This document shows positions 1 to 6,111 of a DNA stretch of 6,889 nucleotides, in pieces; within the stretch, counting starts at the first letter, position 1, and each line of letters begins with the position of its first letter. Under the pieces are notes generated by a model. That model was not told the origin of the DNA and made no database searches. It worked only from the letters and a program-made list of their open reading frames with translations. Made by a program: the position numbers and the translations under genes. The stretch spans positions 1 to 6,889 of the forward strand of contig JAHIVR010000193.1 of assembly GCA_018816625.1 (NCBI GenBank), given 5' to 3'. The DNA comes from Nanobdellota archaeon. Its GTDB lineage: Archaea > Nanobdellota > Nanobdellia > Pacearchaeales > GW2011-AR1.

Positions 1-1
1 A

Positions 2-2620
2 AAAGAAGCTAAAAAAAAGCTTGAACAATACGGCCCAAATGAAATTAAGGAAATATCTAATAATTCCCCCTTTAAAATATTGTTAAGACAAATTAAAAGT
101 AATTTTATTATTTACTTACTTCTTATTGCAACAGTCCTTTCTTTTATTGTTGGAAAAAATGTTACTGGATACACTATTTTAGTAGTTATCCTAATGGTTA
201 TTGTTGTGGGATTTATGCAGGAATATCGTGCTGAAAAAGCATTAAAAATGTTAAAGAAGATGATAATGCCCGTATCTATAACTATTAGAGATGGAAAAGA
301 AAAAGAAGAATTATCTATTAATCTTGTTCCTGACGACCTTATTATTTTAAGAAGTGGAGAGAAAATTCCTGCCGATTGTGTTATCCTAGAACAAAAAGAA
401 TTATTAGTTAATGAGGCTGTTTTAACTGGAGAATTCAAGGAAGTTACAAAAGAATTAGCAGTTAATATGAAGAATTATTCTGATTCTAATATGCTTTTTA
501 TGGGGGCATTCGTCATTAAAGGAAGATGCATATGTAAGGTGTTGCATACAGGGATGAATACTCGTTTTGGAAAGATAGCTAAAATGATTTCTACAGCAGA
601 AAAAGAGCTTCCACTTCAAAAAAAAGTGAACACTATAGCAAAGTATATGGCTAGCTTTGCAATATTTATATCAATTATAACAGGTTTATTAATGATTTTT
701 AGAGCAGAGGCAGTTTCTTCTGAATTTTTAATAGAAGTTTTAATTTTGGTAATAGCCTTATCTGTTTCAGCTTTTCCAGAAGGATTGCCTGTAGTCCTTA
801 TTACTTCTCTTGCATCTGGAGCATATAAAATGGCTAAGAAAAATGCGATAGTAAACAGGATGTCTGTCATAGAAACACTAGGAGAAACAACAGTTATCTG
901 TTCAGATAAAACAGGAACCATCACCAAGGGAGAGATGACTGTAAAAAAAATCTTTTCAGATAATCGTCAATTAGATATAAGCGGGGCAGGTTATGAAACA
1001 ACTGGAAAGTTTTTATTGGGAGGTAAAGAAATAGACGTATCTAAGGATTCAGTATTAAATTTAATGTTTAAAGCAGCAACATTTTGTAATGATACTAGAA
1101 TAGAAAGAATTGGGGATGATAATATTTATAGGCCAATAGGGACTCCAACAGAGGCGGCATTATTAATAATGTCTGCTAAAGCAGGGATATTAAAAGACGA
1201 TTTAAAGTTTGAAAGATTAGAGGAGATTCCATTTAGTTCGGATAGAAAGATGATGTCTGTTTTTGGAAAATTTGAATCAAAAAATTATGTTTTTGTTAAA
1301 GGGGCTCCTGAAATATTACTTGATAAATGTAAATCTGTGCAAAGAAAAGACGGAATTTTTACATTAACGTCTAGAGATAAAAAGAGGATTTTAGGGATAA
1401 ATAAAGAAATGACTAAAGGTACAATGAGAACGCTCTCGATCGCTTATAAAAAATCAACTCCTTCAAATAAGAATAAATTGGAAGAAGAGTTAGTATTTTT
1501 AGGATTAGTTGGAATGGAAGATCCCCCTAGAGAAGAAGTTAAGGAGTCTATAAAGACATGTATCAATGCAGGAATAAGTGTAAAGATGATTACCGGAGAT
1601 AACAAAGAAACTGCCATAGCAATAGCAAAGCAAATAGATCTTGAAGGACAAGTAATTGAGGGTTATGAGTTAGATAAGATAAGTGATTCTGAATTGGAAT
1701 CTAAAATTAAATTAATAACTATTTTTGCACGTGTAAGACCAGAACATAAATTAAGGATTGTTAAGGCTTTAAAGAATATTGGAGAGGTTGTTACTATGAC
1801 CGGGGATGGAGTTAATGATGCTCCAGCATTAAAGGAAGCCCACATTGGAATAGCAATGGGAAAAAATGGAACAGATGTAACAAGAGAGGTTTCCGATTTG
1901 ACATTAAAAGATGATAATTTTGTAACTATAGTTAGTGCCATTAAAGAGGGTAGAACTATCTTTAGAAATATAAAAAAATTTGTAACTTATCAACTATCCT
2001 GCAATTTTGCTGAATTAACAATCCTCTTTATGGGGGTATTACTTGCACCAATTTTTGGATGGCAAATACCTATTTTATTAGCTTTACAGATTTTATTCAT
2101 GAACCTGGTTACTGACAATCTACCAGCAATAACTTTAGGATTCAATCCTTCTTCTACTGATGTAATGGATGATAAACCAATGAAAAAAGCAGAAATATTG
2201 GATAAAAAGTTAATCCTTTTGTTAATTTTTACTGGGATGATACTAGCAATTTTAACTCTAGTTACTATTTATGTAAGCTTTAATATTTTTAATAATGATT
2301 TTGAATATGCGAGGACTACTGCATTAGTCTCATTAATTATTTTAGAAATAGCTTCAGCATTTAACTTTAGATCATTTAGAAAAGGTGTTTTAAATAGATC
2401 TTTATTTGTAAATAAGTATCTAGTATTAGCTTCTGTTATCTCCTTTATTGCAGCAATTATCATTGTATATACCCCATTAAATGGCGTTTTTGGAACAGTT
2501 GCAATTCCTTTAGTTGGGTGGGCTTACGCACTAATTCCAGGGATATGTCTAATTGGGTTATTTGATTTATTAAAATATATTAACCATAAGAAGAAATTTT
2601 TTAATTTAGAACATGTTTAG
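2..2620 (+). CDS. P-type (P2A, Ca2+-type) cation-transporting ATPase, 5'-partial
   Basis: Probable membrane Ca2+ exporter that couples ATP hydrolysis to ion transport. The frame is open from base 2. Residues before the first possible TTG (base 80) already match the family N-terminus (LEQYGPNEIKE, then SPFKILLRQ), so the gene enters from the left and that TTG is not the start; 872 residues are visible. Seen, in window residue numbers: M1-M2 about 35-72; actuator loop TGEF at 142-145; M3-M4 about 215-267 with PEGLP (Glu260); phosphorylated Asp302 in DKTGT; nucleotide-binding KGAPE at 433; hinge TGDGVNDAP around 600-608; M5-M10 about 663-857. The SERCA-type ligands all have equivalents: Glu260 (M4), Asn668 and Glu671 (M5), Asn701, Thr704 and Asp705 (M6), Glu782 (M8). 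By family knowledge this favours Ca2+ over Na+/K+ or H+. Odd point: TGES reads TGEF. It ends in TAG, and an MscS remnant follows with no gap. Confidence 0.93.
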   Translation, partial: KEAKKKLEQYGPNEIKEISNNSPFKILLRQIKSNFIIYLLLIATVLSFIVGKNVTGYTILVVILMVIVVGFMQEYRAEKALKMLKKMIMPVSITIRDGKEKEELSINLVPDDLIILRSGEKIPADCVILEQKELLVNEAVLTGEFKEVTKELAVNMKNYSDSNMLFMGAFVIKGRCICKVLHTGMNTRFGKIAKMISTAEKELPLQKKVNTIAKYMASFAIFISIITGLLMIFRAEAVSSEFLIEVLILVIALSVSAFPEGLPVVLITSLASGAYKMAKKNAIVNRMSVIETLGETTVICSDKTGTITKGEMTVKKIFSDNRQLDISGAGYETTGKFLLGGKEIDVSKDSVLNLMFKAATFCNDTRIERIGDDNIYRPIGTPTEAALLIMSAKAGILKDDLKFERLEEIPFSSDRKMMSVFGKFESKNYVFVKGAPEILLDKCKSVQRKDGIFTLTSRDKKRILGINKEMTKGTMRTLSIAYKKSTPSNKNKLEEELVFLGLVGMEDPPREEVKESIKTCINAGISVKMITGDNKETAIAIAKQIDLEGQVIEGYELDKISDSELESKIKLITIFARVRPEHKLRIVKALKNIGEVVTMTGDGVNDAPALKEAHIGIAMGKNGTDVTREVSDLTLKDDNFVTIVSAIKEGRTIFRNIKKFVTYQLSCNFAELTILFMGVLLAPIFGWQIPILLALQILFMNLVTDNLPAITLGFNPSSTDVMDDKPMKKAEILDKKLILLLIFTGMILAILTLVTIYVSFNIFNNDFEYARTTALVSLIILEIASAFNFRSFRKGVLNRSLFVNKYLVLASVISFIAAIIIVYTPLNGVFGTVAIPLVGWAYALIPGICLIGLFDLLKYINHKKKFFNLEHV

Positions 2621-2961
2621 ATTATTACATTAACAAACGATTATGTTTTAGAGGAAGTTAACTTTGATGTTACTTATGAAAGTGATTTAGATCGTGCTCT
2701 AGAAATAACAAAAGAGGCGGCAAAAAACACATAGAGAAGTTTGCAACAAGGGAAAAATTGAAACCTGTTTACAGGTTTAAAATGGAATCAAGTAGCGTAA
2801 AGGTTAAAATTTTATTCTATGCACCAGTAACAGATATTTATAGGGTCTCTAGCGACGTTACAAAAGAAGTCTATGATTTGGTTAAAAAAGACAAAAATGT
2901 AGAGATAGCCTATCCCCACATGGAATTAGTTATGAAGGATAAAAAATTATTTAAGAAGTAA
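2621..2961 (+). pseudogene. C-terminal remnant of an MscS-family mechanosensitive channel, truncated and frameshifted
   Basis: Right after the ATPase stop, the same frame reads on as MscS-like cytoplasmic domain (EEVNFDVTYESDLDRALEIT, then KEAAKN) and meets TAG at 2732-2734. The -1 frame continues without loss (HIEKFATREKLKPVYRF, then SVKVKILFYAPVTDIYRVSS) and ends with the typical VEIAYPHMELVM at TAA 2959-2961. Joined, this gives about 112 residues of a family usually well over 250 residues long. The N-terminal membrane helices and the pore are absent. The first part has no ATG, GTG or TTG in frame, so it cannot start by itself. A TTG at 2758 could give a 67-residue fragment. The shift lies in a six-A run (2722-2727); a seventh A would restore the frame, so a deletion or a homopolymer error is the simple reading. 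Family assignment rests on motif recognition, not a search. Confidence 0.8.
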
Positions 2962-2971
2962 GATTATCTTC

Positions 2972-3000
2972 TAAAAAAGCCACTTTTTTATTTTAATTCT
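2972..3000 (+). terminator. Hairpin followed by T-rich tract, candidate intrinsic terminator
   Basis: TAAAAAAG (2972-2979) and CTTTTTTA (2983-2990) form a perfect 8-bp inverted repeat with a 3-nt loop. T-rich sequence (TTTTAATTCT) follows directly. It lies 11 bases past the MscS remnant stop and before the KamA-like promoter, where transcription from the ATPase should end. Archaeal termination depends mainly on the T-tract, so the stem may not be required. It contains only one G-C pair and would be weak. Confidence 0.5.
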
Positions 3001-3011
3001 ACTTGTTAAAC

Positions 3012-3026
3012 AAAACACTTTTAAAC
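3012..3026 (+). promoter_or_regulatory. TATA box/BRE promoter of the KamA-like gene, leaderless
   Basis: TTTTAAAC at 3019-3026 is preceded by an A-rich stretch (3012-3015) that could serve as a BRE. Its centre is 24.5 nt upstream of the ATG at 3047. With usual archaeal spacing the transcript would begin at or within a base or two of the ATG. No Shine-Dalgarno motif lies between; the spacer is T-rich. Confidence 0.6.
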
Positions 3027-3046
3027 CACTGGTTTTTTAGATTTTT

Positions 3047-4147
3047 ATGGTTCATCAAATAGATCCAAAATCTTTTATAAATTCGATCGAAGATCTTAAA
3101 AAATACATTAAGCTTAATCCTAGAGAAGAAAAAACACTGAAGGAAATTGAGAAGATTCATCCAATAAGGATAACCAAGTATTACATGTCTTTAATAAATC
3201 CCAAAGATTCAAAAGACCCCCTAAGGCAGATGGTTGTGCCCAATGTTGATGAATTTGATCTTTCTGGATCTTATGATGTAAGTGGTGAAGCAGAGAACAC
3301 TAAAACCACGGGGCTCCAACACAAATATCCAGAGACGGCACTTATTCTTGCCACAAATAGGTGTGCTGCATATTGTAGGCATTGTTTTAGAAAAAGGTTT
3401 ATTGGCTTGCCTTCCAATGAAATATTAAGTAGATTTGATCTTGCGATAAATTATATAAAAAAACACAAAGAGATAGATAATGTTTTGATTACTGGCGGCG
3501 ATCCTCTGGTTTTAAAAACAGAAATTATTAAAAACTTTTTAAATAAACTTACACCAATTGGACATTTAAAATATATTAGGTTTGGTTCAAGGGTTCCTGT
3601 TGTGCTTCCAAGGAGAATTTATGAGGATAAAAAATTATTACATTTTCTCCATGATTATTCTAAAAACGTAAGACAAATTTATATTGTAACCCATTTTAAT
3701 CATCCAAGAGAAATAACCAAAGAATCTAAGAGAGCAATTCAATGTTTAAAAGAAGCGGGAATAATTATCAATAACCAGACAGTCTTATTAAGGGGAGTTA
3801 ATGATGCTTCCGAAACTCTTGCAAAACTTATGAAGAACTTAGTATCAATAGGTGTGAATCCTTATTATGTCTTTCAGTGTAGGCCTGTTAAGAGAGTTAA
3901 GAAACACTTTCAAGTTCCATTACAAAAGGGATTAAGAATAGTGGAAGAAGCAAAAAAACATCTTGATGGTCACTCTAAAAGATTTAAGTATTGTATGTCT
4001 CATAAAACAGGAAAAGTGGAGATTTTAGGAATACTGAATAAATATATTTATTTTAAATACAACGAGGCTAAAAACCTAAATAATAAAGGAAAATTCTTTA
4101 GGACAAAACTTAAAAAAAATGCTTGTTGGCTTGATGAATTAACTTAA
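3047..4147 (+). CDS. KamA-family radical SAM protein (lysine 2,3-aminomutase-like), substrate unknown
   Basis: Predicted cytosolic [4Fe-4S]/SAM enzyme using PLP to shift an amino group between adjacent carbons. The 366 residues align by eye with clostridial lysine 2,3-aminomutase: GLQHKYPE, the cluster motif CAAYCRHC (Cys106, Cys110, Cys113), Arg115 at the substrate-carboxylate position, ITGGDP, GSRVPVVLP, THFNHPREIT and LLRGVND. Lys323 in SHKTGK falls where the PLP lysine of PGGGGK lies. The two aspartates of the lysine enzyme that hold the substrate amine (Asp293, Asp330 in clostridial numbering) correspond to Arg279 (QCRPVKR) and Cys316, so lysine is an unlikely substrate. The sequence resembles an uncharacterised KamA subgroup rather than AblA or EpmB; no acetyltransferase (AblB) or EF-P gene is adjacent. 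The ATG at 3047 fits the leaderless promoter. The stop overlaps the convergent mnmA stop. Family call firm; reaction unknown. Confidence 0.92.
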   Translation: MVHQIDPKSFINSIEDLKKYIKLNPREEKTLKEIEKIHPIRITKYYMSLINPKDSKDPLRQMVVPNVDEFDLSGSYDVSGEAENTKTTGLQHKYPETALILATNRCAAYCRHCFRKRFIGLPSNEILSRFDLAINYIKKHKEIDNVLITGGDPLVLKTEIIKNFLNKLTPIGHLKYIRFGSRVPVVLPRRIYEDKKLLHFLHDYSKNVRQIYIVTHFNHPREITKESKRAIQCLKEAGIIINNQTVLLRGVNDASETLAKLMKNLVSIGVNPYYVFQCRPVKRVKKHFQVPLQKGLRIVEEAKKHLDGHSKRFKYCMSHKTGKVEILGILNKYIYFKYNEAKNLNNKGKFFRTKLKKNACWLDELT

Positions 4148-5208
4148 AAACCAATAACCCCCCCACCAATACACTCTTTTCCAGAGTATAGTACACACGC
4201 CTGACCTTCTGATACTCCTGTTATTCCCTTACCAAGTGTTATTTTTGTTTTTAAACCAAAGTTTATTTTACAAGGGAGAAGTTCTCCAACATGACGTATT
4301 CTTGCATGAATTTTTGAATTATCTTTTGGTTTTTTACCTATCCAGTGTAAGTTAGTTAAATAAAGCTGTTTTCTAAAATTAAGTTTATGTCCTTCTGGTG
4401 CAGCAACGATTATGTTTTTCTTTGCGTCTTTTCTTGCAACATACCACTTGCTCTGCCTCTTCTCATTCTTTTTTATAATTTCTATTCCGTAACGTGGACC
4501 TATTCTCTGCCCTATTGTGTAATAATATATCCCGTCATGCTCTCCAATCCGGTTCCCTTTAGGATCCAGTATCTTTCCTTTCTTCGCCTTTATCTTCTTT
4601 TGTAAAAATTTCTTTAAATTTAATTTCCCTATAAAACAAATACCCACAGTACCCTTTTTATCGTAGTTAGGAAAATTATTCTTTTTTGCCATATCTCTTA
4701 TCTGTATCTTTGTATAGTCTCCTATGGGGAAAATGGTTTTTTCTAACTCTTTTTGTTTTATCCTATAAAGAAAGTAAGACTGGTCTTTGGTTTCGTCTTT
4801 TCCCCTGTACAACTTCCCATTTTTATTCCTAACATAGTGTCCTGTAACCAAATAATCACATTTTAGTTTTTCGGCAGCTTTCAGTAATAAAGGAAATTTT
4901 ATTTTATCATTGCAATCAATATCTGGGTTTGGAGTTATTCCTTTACTATACAATTTAAACATTTCAGAAACAACTTGCGATTTATACTCTTTTTCAAAAT
5001 CAAGGGTGACTAAAGGAATTCCAAGCATTGCAGCTATTTTTATTGCTACTCTTCTCTCCCCCCTCCAGGTGCACTCTCCCATGTCGTTCTTTGTATCGCT
5101 CCAATTCTTCATAAATGCACCAATAACTTCATAACCAGCCTTTTTCATAATAAGAGCCGCTACACTAGAGTCAACTCCACCAGACATTGCGACAAGTACT
5201 TTTTTCAT
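4144..5208 (-). CDS. mnmA: tRNA-specific 2-thiouridylase MnmA
   Basis: Activates U34 of Lys, Glu and Gln tRNAs with ATP and installs sulfur to give 2-thiouridine, in the cytosol. The 354-residue protein is full length. It has the PP-loop SGGVDSS (9-15), TGHYVR (122-127), KDQSYFLY (141-148), TIGQR (231-235) and both catalytic cysteines: Cys99 in NPDIDCN and Cys191 in GICFIG. Asp96 and Cys99 form the DxxC arrangement that, with the second cysteine, has been linked to an Fe-S cluster in some MnmA proteins. The ATG at 5208 gives the normal N-terminus MKKVLVAMSGG. MnmA is mainly bacterial and organellar; most archaea use NcsA-type enzymes, so bacterial origin is inferred, possibly from Patescibacteria-like donors given GECTWRGERR and ITLDFE-type similarity recalled by eye (here VTLDFEKEY). 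No sulfur-relay gene is nearby. It follows deoC by 24 bases but appears to have its own promoter. Confidence 0.96.
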   Translation of the reverse strand: MKKVLVAMSGGVDSSVAALIMKKAGYEVIGAFMKNWSDTKNDMGECTWRGERRVAIKIAAMLGIPLVTLDFEKEYKSQVVSEMFKLYSKGITPNPDIDCNDKIKFPLLLKAAEKLKCDYLVTGHYVRNKNGKLYRGKDETKDQSYFLYRIKQKELEKTIFPIGDYTKIQIRDMAKKNNFPNYDKKGTVGICFIGKLNLKKFLQKKIKAKKGKILDPKGNRIGEHDGIYYYTIGQRIGPRYGIEIIKKNEKRQSKWYVARKDAKKNIIVAAPEGHKLNFRKQLYLTNLHWIGKKPKDNSKIHARIRHVGELLPCKINFGLKTKITLGKGITGVSEGQACVLYSGKECIGGGVIGF

Positions 5209-5230
5209 TAAAGAAAAAGAGTGAAATTAG

Positions 5231-5238
5231 TTTTAAAG
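5231..5238 (-). promoter_or_regulatory. TATA-like box of mnmA, overlapping the deoC stop codon
   Basis: On the minus strand this reads CTTTAAAA, centred 26.5 nt upstream of the mnmA ATG (5208). The spacer is pyrimidine-rich with no Shine-Dalgarno motif. The box includes the deoC stop (5233-5235). Spacing is two bases longer than at the other promoters here, giving a leader of zero to about two bases. Confidence 0.5.
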
Positions 5239-6012
5239 TTTATCTAAAAGAGAACTCTCCCCTATTCTTATCATCATAGGGTCTAAATCAATCATTGCAT
5301 CATTTCTGCCTGATGCTGCATATAATAACCCTCTTACATTATCGGGAGTGACTCCCCCCGATATTTTTATCCCACCCCTAAAAACAGCCCTCATTATTTC
5401 TAATGCTTCTAATGTAGCCCCGCCAGAACTAAATCCGGTGGAGGTTTTAACAAAGTCTGCCTGGGCCCGATTTGCAATATCACAAGCCCTTATAATCTGG
5501 TCGTTATCAAGTTCAGATATCTCAAGTATTACTTTTACAAGCGCACCTTTAGAGTGGGCGGTTTGTGTAACGGTCATTACCTCTCTCAAAACATGTTCGC
5601 AATAGGTTTTTTCTCTAAGCAATTTATAATTAAGAACCATATCTATCTCTCTTGCGCCATGCAAAAGGGCTAATCTTGTTTCAGAAACCTTTGCTTCAGT
5701 ACTATAATTAGCTCCATCAGGAAAACCAACAACAGAGGCAACTTTTACCTTTCCTCCACGATGGGCAAAGTAGTTTTTAGCAATTCTAACATCTTCTGGT
5801 CTGACACAAACAGCGTAAGGAACTCTGGCTCCTATTGTGGGAGTATTTTCTAAAAAACTAAAAAAAGCTCTTTGTCTCGAATCAATGGGATTTTCTTCTT
5901 GCTTTGCTCTTACTTTAAAGGCTTCAGTCCTATCTAGAAAAGTATGGTCACATATTCCAGCAATTTGAGATGATGTTAGTTTGTTAATATCAAAAAGGGT
6001 TGATTCGGTCAT
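5233..6012 (-). CDS. deoC: Deoxyribose-phosphate aldolase DeoC
   Basis: Cytosolic class I aldolase that cleaves 2-deoxyribose 5-phosphate to glyceraldehyde 3-phosphate and acetaldehyde, the last step of deoxynucleoside breakdown, and can run in reverse. The 259-residue protein has the Schiff-base lysine Lys189 in DFVKTSTGFSSGGAT, the proton-relay Asp124 in REIDMVLNY, the second active-site lysine Lys216 in GIKISGGVT, the early CDHTFL motif (21-26), VVGFPDGANYSTEAK (94-108) and the phosphate-site end RIGESSLLDKL. The segment between CDHTFL and the AVCV strand (about 27-66) is longer than in the short bacterial enzymes. The ATG at 6012 is supported because the upstream ATGs on this strand hit stops within a few codons. 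G+C looks higher than in the neighbours (25 of 60 bases at 5461-5520 against 17 of 60 at 3481-3540 in the KamA-like gene), which may hint at a different history. Confidence 0.96.
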   Translation of the reverse strand: MTESTLFDINKLTSSQIAGICDHTFLDRTEAFKVRAKQEENPIDSRQRAFFSFLENTPTIGARVPYAVCVRPEDVRIAKNYFAHRGGKVKVASVVGFPDGANYSTEAKVSETRLALLHGAREIDMVLNYKLLREKTYCEHVLREVMTVTQTAHSKGALVKVILEISELDNDQIIRACDIANRAQADFVKTSTGFSSGGATLEALEIMRAVFRGGIKISGGVTPDNVRGLLYAASGRNDAMIDLDPMMIRIGESSLLDKL

Positions 6013-6032
6013 TACAACATTATCCCATTATC

Positions 6033-6040
6033 CTTTAAAA
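6033..6040 (-). promoter_or_regulatory. TATA box of deoC, proximal, leaderless
   Basis: The minus strand reads TTTTAAAG, the same core as the KamA-like gene promoter, centred 24.5 nt upstream of the deoC ATG. A leaderless start is predicted. The AAAGGA overlapping this box is about 20 bases from the ATG, too far to act as a ribosome-binding site. Confidence 0.55.
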
Positions 6041-6047
6041 GAATATC

Positions 6048-6062
6048 TCATTTTATAAATGA
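6048..6062. promoter_or_regulatory. Inverted repeat TCATTT-N3-AAATGA, possible distal deoC TATA or operator
   Basis: The 15 bases have perfect 6-bp half-sites around a 3-bp centre. On the minus strand the same bases include TTATAAAA (6051-6058), which could be a second deoC TATA box giving a leader of about 18 nt. Minus-strand bases 6062-6052 share TCATTTATAAA with the promoter of the last gene (6582-6592). It may be simply a promoter, or a binding site for a dimeric regulator; the sequence alone does not decide. Confidence 0.35.
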
Positions 6063-6065
6063 TAA

Positions 6066-6075
6066 GTCCTAGGAC
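6066..6075. promoter_or_regulatory. Perfect 10-bp palindrome GTCCTAGGAC, candidate operator
   Basis: This palindrome lies between the divergent deoC and 147-residue-protein promoters, 8 bases upstream of the rightward TATA box. It is one of the few G+C-rich spots in an AT-rich intergenic region. Its position, just upstream of the BRE, suits a transcription factor. Function is inferred from symmetry and position only. Confidence 0.3.
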
Positions 6076-6083
6076 AATAATCC

Positions 6084-6091
6084 TTATAAAT
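6084..6091 (+). promoter_or_regulatory. TATA box of the 147-residue protein gene, leaderless
   Basis: TTATAAAT is centred 24.5 nt upstream of the ATG at 6112. The spacing and octamer are identical to those of the next gene. There is no Shine-Dalgarno motif before the ATG. Confidence 0.6.
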
Positions 6092-6111
6092 TAATATTCC
6101 TCTCATTTACA

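Noticed and set aside
112..2463. Minus-strand open frames of 64-108 codons inside the ATPase gene.
   Set aside because: They are opposite a strongly conserved coding frame and show no domain-like sequence or promoter.
2618..2734. TAG of the ATPase read through (for example as pyrrolysine) into the in-frame MscS segment, making an ATPase-channel fusion.
   Set aside because: The frames coincide by a one-in-three chance, the ATPase C-terminus looks complete, the next in-frame TAG follows 37 codons later, and there is no sign of pyrrolysine genes in the window.
2758..2961. A separate 67-residue gene starting at TTG 2758.
   Set aside because: Its sequence continues an MscS domain that begins upstream in the other frame, and no promoter lies in front of the TTG. 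It is treated as part of the pseudogene.
4387..5605. Plus-strand open frames inside mnmA and deoC (4387-4605, 4910-5134, 5348-5605), and a minus-strand frame inside the 147-residue gene (6196-6387).
   Set aside because: Composition and position mark them as antisense shadows of real genes.
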